A DNA stretch of 64,000 nucleotides from JAXGTO01 sp040774885. Lineage in GTDB: Bacteria; Actinomycetota; Coriobacteriia; Coriobacteriales; Eggerthellaceae. The notes below the pieces were generated by a model. It searched no databases. It worked only from the letters and a program-made list of their open reading frames with translations, and had not been told where the DNA came from. The translations under genes were made by a program, and so were the position numbers. Below, piece by piece: positions 17,586 through 25,430 of this stretch; within the stretch, counting starts at the first letter, position 1; each line of letters opens with the position of its first letter. The stretch is taken from assembly GCA_040774885.1 (NCBI GenBank), contig JAXGTO010000004.1, forward strand, positions 14,688 to 78,687. Reading direction: 5' to 3'.

Positions 17586-17900
17586 CTACACGCAACCGGT
17601 CGGCTTGAGCAGACCGGCGATCTTGCAGGCTCCCTTGCCCGGACCGCTCGGGAACAGCTCGTAGATTTCGGCATTGGACTTGCCGGTATCCTTGAGCATC
17701 TTGCGAACCATGGGGGCCACACCGAATTCTGCGTAGTAATTGCGCAGGTAATCGATGATCTCCCAATGCTCCGGGGTCAAAACGACATCCTCGGTTTCGG
17801 CCAGCTTTTCGGCGACGTCCCTATCCCACTGAGTGGCGTCTTCCAAGAAGCCGTCCTCGTCGAGGGTCACGGAACGATCTCCAACTTGCAACTCTGACAT
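17586..17900 (-). CDS. dsrC: DsrC, sulfur-carrier partner of dissimilatory sulfite reductase
   Basis: 104 aa, exactly the family size. The C-terminal arm ends with two conserved cysteines, C92 and C103 (CKIAGLLKPTGCV), the signature of true DsrC rather than TusE. DsrC binds DsrAB, takes the sulfur as a trisulfide between the two cysteines, and is reduced by DsrK. The mid-protein HWEIIDYLRNYYAEFGVAPMVR helix matches the family. The ATG at 17900 has GGAGG 7 nt upstream; longer reading is unsupported. It ends the dsrMKJOP operon and is followed by a strong hairpin. Confidence 0.97.
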   Translation of the reverse strand: MSELQVGDRSVTLDEDGFLEDATQWDRDVAEKLAETEDVVLTPEHWEIIDYLRNYYAEFGVAPMVRKMLKDTGKSNAEIYELFPSGPGKGACKIAGLLKPTGCV

Positions 17901-17983
17901 ATTTGCCTCCTCACATTGCAACCAAACGGTACTTGCTATGTCCAATCGCCTGTTTAGACGAATAAACAACGATCACGCACACG

Positions 17984-19219
17984 CTATTCTGCGGAAGACG
18001 GCTCCTGCAAACGCGCAGCAGCTTCGTCTTCAAAAGTGGCAGGCGCTTCTTGGGGCCCCTTGGGCTGAGCCAAACGCTCACGAACCCCAATAGCTACCTT
18101 GTACAGTATAGTCAACACAAGCATTCCGATGCCATACACACCGATGATAACCATTATTTCATTAGCGGTGGGAATGTACTCAACGACCTGGTCGAAAGAA
18201 TTGGGAACAAAACCGGAGAGCACCAAGCCCAAGCCTTTGTCCAACCAGCAGGCGAAGAAGACCGACACCAAAGCCACGATAAGCGTCTTATGGTTCTTTC
18301 GAAGCTTGGGCACCAGAAGCAGGATGATTCCCAAAAATGCCAGGACAACGGCCACCCACATGAACGGAACCAGATTGGAAGCTCCATCCAGTCCGACGAA
18401 CATGTACTCGAACGCAGCTTTCTCAGAAGGAACGTTGCTGTAAAACGCAGTGAACACTTCGCAGACGAAGAAGAAGACGTTGATGATCATGGCATAGCAG
18501 ACTATTTTGGAAAGCGAATCGATGGCTTTGTCGCTCGCTTTGAACGAAGTGAGCTTGCGCATGATGAAACACAGCACGATGAGCAACGCAGGACCAGCGG
18601 CGAATGCCGAAGAAAGGAATCGTCCGGCCAAGATGGCGGTCGACCAATATTCACGTCCCGGCAGTCCGCAGAACAGAAATGCAGTGACAGTATGGATGCT
18701 GATGGCCAAAGGGATGGCGATGTAACTGAGCACCTTGGCCCATTTGGGCGGTGGGCAGCCCTTGCGCTCCGCACCGATGGCCGCCCAGCCGATAAGCAGG
18801 TTGACGACGAGATACGAAGAGAGCACCACCATGTCCCAGAAAATCATCGCATGCGGCGTTGCATACAGAATGACGTTCATGATGCGAATGGGTTGGCCAA
18901 GGTCGACCAGCACGAATAAGATGGCCATAAGCACTGCGGCCACAGCCAAGAACTCGCCGAAAATAATGATTTTGCCGAATTCCTTGTAATCGTGCAGATA
19001 GTAAGGGATGGCAACCATAACGCCTGAGGCGGCAACGCCCACGAAGAAAGCGAACTGGGCGATATAGAGGCCCCAGCTGACATCACGGCTCATGCCGGTG
19101 ACTTCGAGGCCGTTCATGAACTGGTTGGCATACGCCGTGGCGCCGATGGCGATAAGCACCAAAAGGAAGACGATCCAAATCCAATAAGCTTTGGAGCCAT
19201 GCAGGGCTTTCTCCAACAT
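17984..19219 (-). CDS. dsrP: DsrP, NrfD-family membrane quinol-interacting subunit of DsrMKJOP
   Basis: 411 aa, about ten membrane helices. NrfD/PsrC-family segments include MNGLEVTGMSRDVSWGLYIAQFAFFVGVAASG (about 30-60) and the LVLVDLGQPIRIMNVILYATPHAM region (about 105-128). It probably exchanges electrons with menaquinol and with DsrO/DsrJ on the outer side. The ATG at 19219 begins one base after the dsrO stop, and a longer reading would overlap dsrO heavily. It is the last membrane gene of the complex, with dsrC 83 bp downstream. Confidence 0.93.
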   Translation of the reverse strand: MLEKALHGSKAYWIWIVFLLVLIAIGATAYANQFMNGLEVTGMSRDVSWGLYIAQFAFFVGVAASGVMVAIPYYLHDYKEFGKIIIFGEFLAVAAVLMAILFVLVDLGQPIRIMNVILYATPHAMIFWDMVVLSSYLVVNLLIGWAAIGAERKGCPPPKWAKVLSYIAIPLAISIHTVTAFLFCGLPGREYWSTAILAGRFLSSAFAAGPALLIVLCFIMRKLTSFKASDKAIDSLSKIVCYAMIINVFFFVCEVFTAFYSNVPSEKAAFEYMFVGLDGASNLVPFMWVAVVLAFLGIILLLVPKLRKNHKTLIVALVSVFFACWLDKGLGLVLSGFVPNSFDQVVEYIPTANEIMVIIGVYGIGMLVLTILYKVAIGVRERLAQPKGPQEAPATFEDEAAARLQEPSSAE

Positions 19220-19220
19220 G

Positions 19221-20012
19221 TCACTCACCGCCTTCGAAGATGTAATAGACGTTGGGGCCGGTACCCACTTCCACACGGCGCCTGATGGAGAACGCATTGG
19301 CCAACGCCTTGCGCACATCTGAAGACGAATCCTTCAAATCGCCGAATAAGATGGAACCCTCAGAAGCCTCGACGCATAAAGGCAGCTGCCCTTTGTCGAT
19401 GCGCTCGGAGCAAAACATGCATTTTTCGACGACACCTTTGCTGCGCGTAGGATAATCGGGGTTGATATCACTGTCGTCTAGATACAAACGCGGATCGCTG
19501 AAGTTCAAACTACGGGCACCGTAAGGACAAGCGCCCATGCAGAAACGACAGCCGATGCAACGATGATAGTCCATGCTCACGATGCCATCGGAACGCTTGA
19601 AGGTAGCCTGCGTGGGGCAAACCTGAACGCAGGCAGGATCCGTGCAATGGTTGCAGAGCACGGGGTACTGCATCGATTTCATCTGGTCGCTGGTGTACTC
19701 GCTGTCGATGTCCGAAAAAGCCTCCTCGAAGCTCACGCTCCAAATCCACTTGATTTCGGTCTTGGTATCACCGGTGTTCGGCACGTTGTGGGCGGTATGG
19801 CAAGCGGTGGCAATCTTGTCCATCACCCCAAGGCTATTGAGCTTGGTGACGTTGATCACCAGCCCCCATTGCTTCTCTTTGCCGTCCGCATCGAGGCCGG
19901 AAGTGATTTCACCATTGGTGGTCTGCTCTGTAGAACAGCCAGTCAAAGGAATCAGACCCGCAACGCATGCGGCAGCGCCGACCTTGAGGAAGTCGCGTCT
20001 CGCGATCGTCAT
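19221..20012 (-). CDS. dsrO: DsrO, Tat-exported iron-sulfur subunit of DsrMKJOP
   Basis: 263 aa. The N-terminus has a twin-arginine signal (ARRDFLKVG, R5-R6) and a possible lipobox ending at C26 (PLTGC). The mature part has CNHCTDPACVQVCP, CIGCRFCMGACPYGA and CMFCSERIDKGQLPLCVEA motifs for [4Fe-4S] clusters. The last motif ends CVEAS where relatives often have a further Cys. It faces the outside of the membrane and links DsrJ with DsrP. It follows dsrJ by 6 nt. Confidence 0.93.
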   Translation of the reverse strand: MTIARRDFLKVGAAACVAGLIPLTGCSTEQTTNGEITSGLDADGKEKQWGLVINVTKLNSLGVMDKIATACHTAHNVPNTGDTKTEIKWIWSVSFEEAFSDIDSEYTSDQMKSMQYPVLCNHCTDPACVQVCPTQATFKRSDGIVSMDYHRCIGCRFCMGACPYGARSLNFSDPRLYLDDSDINPDYPTRSKGVVEKCMFCSERIDKGQLPLCVEASEGSILFGDLKDSSSDVRKALANAFSIRRRVEVGTGPNVYYIFEGGE

Positions 20013-20018
20013 GTTGGC

Positions 20019-20426
20019 CTACCCTTCTGCCTGAAGCGTTTGATCGGACGGACTGTGGCATTCCCAGCAATACAAACTGACTGCGGAATAAGAGTGACAA
20101 CTGTTGCAGAACTCTTCAGGGTTCGAGTGGCAGCTCAAGCAGGTGTCATCAAGGCTCATTTCGTAAACCTGCCCCGAGCTGCTGGTATAAGTGGTGGCGC
20201 CATCGCGCACAACCTCATTGCGCCATTGGTCGAGCAGCTGCATATGCGAACTCTTCATATATTCCGTGTCTTCAATGCACTTCTTATCGGACATGGCGTT
20301 GATGGTTGGCGTATCCAAGCTGGGCGATTCATGCGAGCCGTCCGAGCCGGCATTGGCCAGGAAAGGCACCAGCATGATGGCACAGAATACGACGACGAAT
20401 AAGGCGATCTTCGCTTTTGCACTCAT
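20019..20426 (-). CDS. dsrJ: DsrJ, triheme cytochrome c subunit of DsrMKJOP
   Basis: 135 aa. Three CxxCH heme motifs are visible: CLSCH (96-100), CNSCH (107-111) and CWECH (120-124). An N-terminal hydrophobic segment (8-25) anchors or exports it. C50 in the segment KKCIEDTEYMKSSHM is placed like the cysteine that serves as an unusual His/Cys heme ligand in characterised DsrJ. It sits outside the membrane. It overlaps the dsrK stop by one base. Cytochrome c maturation genes are not in the window. Confidence 0.95.
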   Translation of the reverse strand: MSAKAKIALFVVVFCAIMLVPFLANAGSDGSHESPSLDTPTINAMSDKKCIEDTEYMKSSHMQLLDQWRNEVVRDGATTYTSSSGQVYEMSLDDTCLSCHSNPEEFCNSCHSYSAVSLYCWECHSPSDQTLQAEG

Positions 20427-22108
20427 CAGTTGCCCTCCTTGCCCTCAGCAGCTTGAGCAGCAGCGGCAGCCTCGGCTTTTGCAGCGGCTTCAGCGGCTTC
20501 GCGCTTCTTTTTAGCGGCAGGCAGCTCTTCCAAACGAAGGTCGGTGGTTCGTTCCTTTTCACCATCCATGATCAAGGCATTGCCTACCAATTCATGAACG
20601 CCGGTGACGCGCGTTCCGGGGACCCAATAATCCATCAAAGGCGGGAACGCAACGCGGTCGATGGCACAAATGTTGGCCAGCGTGTTGACGCCATAGCGAT
20701 CGCGCACTGATCGGACGGCTTCCGCACGTGGGAATCCGCCACGCATGCGCAGTTCCATGTTCTCGCCCGCATTGAGCCCAGCGCCGCTTCCGCAACAGAG
20801 GGTTTTTTCGCGAATGGTTTCCTCGGGCATCTCGTAGAAGTGGTTGCACACCTTGTTGATGATGTAGCGGGGTTCATCGAGGATGCCCATGCCACGAGCG
20901 GGATTGCAAGAGTCATGGAACGTGACAACCAGATGATCGTTGCGGCTTTTATCGAGTTTGAGCTTGTCGTGATACAACAGGTCAGCCGTGAATTCCGCGA
21001 TATGGACCATCTTGGTGTGGGAAGCATTCTCGAACTTGGTTCCCGTGATGGGCGAAACCGGTTGCTCCAAGAAATCTGCAGGTCCATTCCAAGTGTCCAT
21101 GTACTGGTTTACCACGCGCCACATATGGCCGCATTCGCCGCCGAGAATCCATTTGACACCCAAGCGCTCCGCTTCTGCATACATCTTGGCATTGAGGCGC
21201 TTCGCCATCTCGTTGGTGGTGAAGAATCCGAAATTGCCGCCCTCGGATGCATAGGTGCTCAGGGTGTAGTCGATGCCCAACTGTTCAAGCAGCATGATAT
21301 AGCCCATGAATGTGAACGTGCCCGGCTCGGCGTACAAGTCACCCGAAGGTACCACCAGCAATATTTCAGCACCCTTGCGATTGAACGAGGGCTCGATATG
21401 CTTGCCGGTAATATCCTCGAGGTCCTCCATCATGAATTCGACGTTGCCGATGATGGTCTGGGGTTCCAAGCCGACATGATTGCCTTTCTGGAAGCAATTG
21501 GCTACCGGCCCAGCGATCCAGTCGGTATTCAGGCCAACCAGGTTGAGCAGTTCGCGTCCCATGATGGTGATCTCTGCTTGGTCGATGCCATAAGGGCAGA
21601 ATGCGGAACAACGACGGCACTCAGTGCATTGATAGAAGTAATACCACCACTCTTTGAGCACATCGACGGTCAAGTCGCGCGCACCTACCAGGCTTCCGAA
21701 CATCTTGCCCGAAGTGGTGAAATAACGTCGGTAGACCGAACGCAGCAATTCAGCACGAACGACGGGCATGTTCTTGGGATCGCCTGAGCCCATATAGAAA
21801 TGGCACTTGTCGGCACAGGCGCCACAGCGGACGCACACGTCCATATACAGCTGGAAGGACCGATACTTCTTCATGAGGTCCTGCATGCCGTTGAGGATTA
21901 TTTCCTTCCAATTTTCCGGAAGGCCCCAATCCTCTTCAGCCGGAGACCAATCGTGCGGATTGGGCATACCGACAGCCTCGATGTTCTTGGCTTTGGCGCC
22001 ATAGCAATACATACCCTCTTTGAACTGGGTAGGTTGATCCATCCAGCCCGTTTTGGGCATGGACAAATCGAAATCGAGAATCTCTTTTTGATCCGGTGTC
22101 TTAGCCAT
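20426..22108 (-). CDS. dsrK: DsrK, HdrD-like catalytic iron-sulfur subunit of DsrMKJOP
   Basis: 560 aa from the ATG at 22108 with GGAGGAG 9 nt upstream. Two [4Fe-4S] motifs lie near the N-terminus: CVRCGACADKC (92-102) and CTECRRCSAFCP (about 178-189). The C-terminal half has the CCG-domain segments HDSCNPARGMG and CCGSGAGLNAG, which bind the noncubane-type cluster that reduces disulfides in HdrD proteins. It is thought to reduce the DsrC trisulfide on the cytoplasmic face. The last 35 residues are an Ala/Lys/Glu-rich tail, unusual for the family. It starts 5 nt after dsrM. Confidence 0.95.
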   Translation of the reverse strand: MAKTPDQKEILDFDLSMPKTGWMDQPTQFKEGMYCYGAKAKNIEAVGMPNPHDWSPAEEDWGLPENWKEIILNGMQDLMKKYRSFQLYMDVCVRCGACADKCHFYMGSGDPKNMPVVRAELLRSVYRRYFTTSGKMFGSLVGARDLTVDVLKEWWYYFYQCTECRRCSAFCPYGIDQAEITIMGRELLNLVGLNTDWIAGPVANCFQKGNHVGLEPQTIIGNVEFMMEDLEDITGKHIEPSFNRKGAEILLVVPSGDLYAEPGTFTFMGYIMLLEQLGIDYTLSTYASEGGNFGFFTTNEMAKRLNAKMYAEAERLGVKWILGGECGHMWRVVNQYMDTWNGPADFLEQPVSPITGTKFENASHTKMVHIAEFTADLLYHDKLKLDKSRNDHLVVTFHDSCNPARGMGILDEPRYIINKVCNHFYEMPEETIREKTLCCGSGAGLNAGENMELRMRGGFPRAEAVRSVRDRYGVNTLANICAIDRVAFPPLMDYWVPGTRVTGVHELVGNALIMDGEKERTTDLRLEELPAAKKKREAAEAAAKAEAAAAAQAAEGKEGN

Positions 22109-22113
22109 GAGCG

Positions 22114-23106
22114 TTACTCCTCCGAATCCAGAGGCAGTCCGACTTTTTTCATTTTCTCCCCGAACTCCTCTTCGTATTCGGCGTAGGTATGAACCTTTAC
22201 CTTGTAATTCCACGGGTTGATATGACGGCGCATACGGCTGTCATTGGCAAGGTTACGCGTCGGGCTGAGGAATACGCCGCCAGAATGCATGAGCTTGCTC
22301 CACGGGAAATAGATGAGCAAGGTGCACACAAGCCCCAGATGCACATAGAAGATGGGTTCGATGCTTGCGCTTGCAACAGGATGGAGCGTAACCAAGCCCA
22401 TGGTGATCTCCTTGATGCCCGCCACATCAACACGGAACACATAGCGCATCAACACGCCGGTGATGGCAATACCCAGCAGCAAGAACAGCGGAAAGAAGTC
22501 CACGGAAAGCGAAATGAATCGAATCCGGGGAATGACTACGCGCCTGAGGAACAGGAACGTCAAGCCCGCCAAGATGAACACATCTGTCAAATACAGGATC
22601 GGCAGTCCGATTTGAAACATGCCATCGACACTCTCGATAGCCTGGATGAACTGAGGAACAGGATCGAGGAACAATCTGAAATGACGGATGACGATAACCA
22701 GCATTGACCAATGAAACATCAAACCGAACAACCACAGCCACTTGGCCGAGCCGATGGTCATGCCGTCATCGCGCTTTTCAACCTTGCTGTTACGGAACAA
22801 AGAACGGAACAGGAAAATCTCCAAGAGCATGCGTCCGATAACGCCGGCATACGATGAAGGATTGTCCGTTTTCGCCTGCTTGATCCACGGAAGGCTCTTT
22901 TGCTGACCGCACGTGGTGGGAATGCAGAACGGCACGGCCGACCTGCCCCATCGGATGATGCGAAAAGAAAAGCCGACCACGAATAGGATAAATGCGGCAT
23001 AAGGAAGCACGATGCCGAAGAATGCATACATCTGAAGGCTCGAAGTGCAAACCCATGCGATGCCGGCAATCACCGCCACCAGCACCAAAGGAACGGCTAT
23101 CTTCAT
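22114..23106 (-). CDS. dsrM: DsrM, cytochrome b membrane subunit of DsrMKJOP
   Basis: 330 aa with about six membrane helices and a NarI-like cytochrome b organisation. Candidate heme-binding histidines lie in GLMFHWSMLVIVIRHFRLFLDP (about 131-152) and VTLHPVASASIEPIFYVHLGLVC. The cytoplasmic CxxxxCGQQKSLPWIKQAKTDNPSSYAGVIGRML region is typical of DsrM. It oxidises menaquinol and passes electrons to DsrK. It starts one base after the RsbRD_N gene stop. It uses heme b, consistent with hemH elsewhere in the window. Confidence 0.93.
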   Translation of the reverse strand: MKIAVPLVLVAVIAGIAWVCTSSLQMYAFFGIVLPYAAFILFVVGFSFRIIRWGRSAVPFCIPTTCGQQKSLPWIKQAKTDNPSSYAGVIGRMLLEIFLFRSLFRNSKVEKRDDGMTIGSAKWLWLFGLMFHWSMLVIVIRHFRLFLDPVPQFIQAIESVDGMFQIGLPILYLTDVFILAGLTFLFLRRVVIPRIRFISLSVDFFPLFLLLGIAITGVLMRYVFRVDVAGIKEITMGLVTLHPVASASIEPIFYVHLGLVCTLLIYFPWSKLMHSGGVFLSPTRNLANDSRMRRHINPWNYKVKVHTYAEYEEEFGEKMKKVGLPLDSEE

Positions 23107-23107
23107 G

Positions 23108-23635
23108 CTAGCCCTTTCTCGAATTCGCTAGGTATGAGTCCATCTGGCGCTCTAAAGTCTTCTCGCGACGTTTGATCTCATCGACACGCAGCTGCATGAT
23201 CTGTTCGCGGCATTGGCAGTAATAGTCCATTGCATGGAGCAAGCAAGCATCGATGCGCTTATCCACTTTTGTCATCGTGCCGCTATCGGCATCGGCGCTC
23301 CCGATCCGGGAGAATACGATCGTCCTGAGCTCCGAAAAGGGAGAGAGAGCGGAGGAAGGAACGGGATCTTGGAGCGCCTTCAGCCGGCAAAGATCATCCA
23401 CAGACTCTGGGATGGTCGGCTCATTGTCCTCAGAAAACAGGTATTCGACCACTTCATGGGCCGTTTTATCGACATGATAAGCAACGGGATTGCTATAACG
23501 ACGCGACTCGAAATCGCCATCCATGCCATCGAAGTCAGTGGGAGAATCGAGAACCTTCCGCCATTCGCGGACGATCATCTCTCCCTTATCATCATTTTTA
23601 ATGTGAAACGCCACAATAGCCCCCATATCCGGCAA
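23108..23635 (-). CDS. RsbRD N-terminal-domain protein of the dsr operon
   Basis: 175 aa. The first ~100 residues resemble the RsbRD_N domain, including KGEMIVREWRKVLDS and the RYSNPVAYHV segment. The remainder (about 105-175) is helical, with YYCQCREQIMQLRVDEIKRREKTLERQMDS suggesting a coiled coil. Genes of this type commonly precede dsrM in sulfate reducers; the function is unknown. It might scaffold or regulate the complex. It starts 64 nt after dsrD and ends one base before dsrM, so it belongs to the operon. No STAS domain is present. Confidence 0.75.
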   Translation of the reverse strand: MPDMGAIVAFHIKNDDKGEMIVREWRKVLDSPTDFDGMDGDFESRRYSNPVAYHVDKTAHEVVEYLFSEDNEPTIPESVDDLCRLKALQDPVPSSALSPFSELRTIVFSRIGSADADSGTMTKVDKRIDACLLHAMDYYCQCREQIMQLRVDEIKRREKTLERQMDSYLANSRKG

Positions 23636-23699
23636 AACCGGGCTTATCTCTTTACTATTGGGTCTATACGTGTCCTAGGGAACACGCAGAATACAGTGC

Positions 23700-23921
23700 C
23701 TATTCAGGCTCGGCAACTTTGCCCTTCAGGGCGATGAAGGTAGTGGTGATGTAGAGGTACTCCACCTTATCCTCAAAGGCAAGTTCTTTGACTGCAAGGT
23801 CGACAGCAGACTTCTTTTCACCGATCTGCTGAGCTATTTCCTTGCTCTTGGCTTTCTCGACCGTGTCGAGATAAGCAAGGACTTCTTCTTTGATCTTGGG
23901 ATCTGCGGGACCTTTATCCAT
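23700..23921 (-). CDS. dsrD: DsrD-like small winged-helix protein
   Basis: 73 aa. A helix-turn-helix stretch (AKSKEIAQQIGEKKSAVDLAV) and a C-terminal beta-wing (KVEYLYITTTFIALKGK) match the size and layout of DsrD, the ~78-aa winged-helix protein that stimulates DsrAB in sulfate reducers. DsrD is a marker of reductive-type Dsr. Here it leads the dsrMKJOP operon rather than following dsrB. The match is by pattern, so a simple winged-helix regulator remains possible. The start has AGGGG 8 nt upstream. Confidence 0.65.
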   Translation of the reverse strand: MDKGPADPKIKEEVLAYLDTVEKAKSKEIAQQIGEKKSAVDLAVKELAFEDKVEYLYITTTFIALKGKVAEPE

Positions 23922-23940
23922 GGTGATACCCCTATCCGAC

Positions 23941-23954
23941 TTGAATTATGTCAA
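23941..23954. promoter_or_regulatory. FNR/CRP-like dyad TTGA-N6-TCAA upstream of dsrD
   Basis: TTGAATTATGTCAA is a symmetric half-site pair of the CRP/FNR family type (TTGA-N6-TCAA). It lies about 20 nt upstream of the dsrD start in the 286-bp divergent region between dsrD and sirC. The same bases on the minus strand read TTGACA, so a -35 element is an alternative reading. That intergenic region also has palindromes ATGAT-TTA-ATCAT (23977-23989) and TTGTA-AAA-TACAA (about 24005-24017). Confidence 0.4.
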
Positions 23955-24207
23955 ACCGCCTTGTATAAAACCCTCCGATGATGATTTAATCATGCGCAAA
24001 TAACCTTGTAAAATACAATCAATTCATTGCTCGATTACAAAAGTTTATGACAGGTGAAATGCCTGATGATTGCCGTGTTTATAGAGCAAAAAAGCTCAAT
24101 CGAAAACAGGTGCGTCCAGGAGTGTCCTATCTGCACTTCCGGCAAGCTTTCAGATGTTACAATCGCAGGCATACAACGAACTTTCGATTTGATGATTGCG
24201 AGGCCGC

Positions 24208-24846
24208 ATGGCTAACGTCTACCCCGTTGTTTTGCTGCTGGAAGGAAAGAGGGCCGTCGTCATCGGCGGCGGTGCAGTAGCCGAGCGCAAAGTACTTGGT
24301 TTGCTCGAATGCGATGCGATCGTCGAGGTGATTTCACCCGAGATCACAGAAGGCATTCAAGAGCTCGTAGACGAATCCCGCTGCAGCTGGAAACAGAAAT
24401 GCTACGAAGCAACCGACCTCGAACGTGCTGATATCGTATTCGCCGCTACCGACGATGAGCCGGTCAATACGCGTGTTTTCGAAGACGCCACGAGCTTGCG
24501 CCTGATGGTCAACGTTGCCGACCGACCAGAACTGTGCAGCTTCTACCTTCCCTCGGTCATGCGACGCGGCGATTTGTGCATTTCGGTGTCCACCCAAGGC
24601 GGAAGCCCATTGTTGGCGCGACGCATCCGGGCCGAGCTCGAAGACCGCTACGATGACGTCTACGGCGACTATGTTGCGCTGCTCCAGAACTGCCGCAACA
24701 ACGTGAAGGCGCACGTGCCCGAAACGAAACGCATGGCCTTCTGGGAAGAAGCTACTGACGGGCGTGTCCTGAATTTGCTGCAAGACGGCAATGCCGCTGA
24801 TGCTGAAGCCCTATTGAGCGAAGTACTGCAAGCCTATTCAGCGTGA
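24208..24846 (+). CDS. sirC: Precorrin-2 dehydrogenase / sirohydrochlorin ferrochelatase (Met8/SirC type)
   Basis: 212 aa from the ATG at 24208 with GCGAGG 5 nt upstream. An N-terminal NAD-binding Rossmann motif GGGAVAERKV (about 22-31) is followed by ATDDEPVNTRVF and VNVADRPELCSFYLPSVMRRGDLCISVSTQGGSP, hallmarks of the CysG N-terminal half. It oxidises precorrin-2 to sirohydrochlorin and may insert iron to give siroheme, the DsrAB cofactor. Whether it chelates iron alone cannot be read here. It is divergent from dsrD. Its end overlaps the convergent HEAT-like gene by 13 bp. Confidence 0.9.
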   Translation: MANVYPVVLLLEGKRAVVIGGGAVAERKVLGLLECDAIVEVISPEITEGIQELVDESRCSWKQKCYEATDLERADIVFAATDDEPVNTRVFEDATSLRLMVNVADRPELCSFYLPSVMRRGDLCISVSTQGGSPLLARRIRAELEDRYDDVYGDYVALLQNCRNNVKAHVPETKRMAFWEEATDGRVLNLLQDGNAADAEALLSEVLQAYSA

Positions 24847-25334
24847 GGTTGGTCGCCGTTTTCAAGCTTTTTACGGAGGGAATCGATGGATTCCTTGAAC
24901 TCGGCTGCCTCCGAGACGCCGTTTGAAGCCACCATGTCGTAAGCTCGCACAAGACTCGGTTGAAACGTCAATTCGTCAATTGCCGCACAATACGCGAATG
25001 AGAAGTACTTGCCGTACAGATTCGGCGCCCCCGCAATAACCGCTCCGCAGATTTCAGGGGCAGACCAGGCGTTGTTTCCTCCTTCTTCGTTCATCGACCA
25101 CAACTGTCGTCTGATGGTTTCGAAGAAGAAATCACGCATGTCATCGGCTCTTTCCCTGGCCAAGAAACGCAGGCAATCTATGGCATTGCGATGGATGGGC
25201 GCATCGGGGTCATAGGCAAGCCTGACCAAATAGCGCCTTACCCTATCGGGATCTTGGTCGAACAATGCAAGGAGCTCGCCTCGATCGTCAACAGAAACGA
25301 TGCGTGCGATATCTTGTTTGCTGAACATGGCCAT
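24834..25334 (-). CDS. HEAT-repeat-like protein at the end of the dsrAB operon
   Basis: 166 aa, all-helical. The segment DDRGELLALFDQDPDRVRRYLVRLAYDPDAPIHRNAIDCLRFLA (about 16-59) reads as one or two HEAT/PBS-lyase-like repeats. A conserved-looking WSMNEEGGNNAWSAPE stretch lies near 80-95, and later helices lack clear motifs. It is probably cytoplasmic. Proteins of this kind occur near dsr genes in some sulfite reducers, but the role is unknown; scaffold or cofactor-insertion functions are guesses. The start has GGGAG 8 nt upstream. Confidence 0.7.
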   Translation of the reverse strand: MAMFSKQDIARIVSVDDRGELLALFDQDPDRVRRYLVRLAYDPDAPIHRNAIDCLRFLARERADDMRDFFFETIRRQLWSMNEEGGNNAWSAPEICGAVIAGAPNLYGKYFSFAYCAAIDELTFQPSLVRAYDMVASNGVSEAAEFKESIDSLRKKLENGDQPHAE

Positions 25335-25369
25335 GATGATTTCTCCCTACCGGATTGCCCGATGAAGCA

Positions 25370-25406
25370 CCGAGGCGCCTGGCATGACAACTGCCAGGCG
25401 CCTCGG
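25370..25406 (-). terminator. 15-bp perfect hairpin between the Cys-rich gene and the HEAT-like gene
   Basis: CCGAGGCGCCTGGCA (25370-25384) pairs perfectly with TGCCAGGCGCCTCGG (25392-25406) around a 7-nt loop. It lies 24 nt after the stop of the upstream gene. No U-run follows on the minus strand. It is the strongest simple hairpin in the dsr island. Confidence 0.6.
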
Positions 25407-25430
25407 ACGAAACCCAGAAAACGAAGGAAT

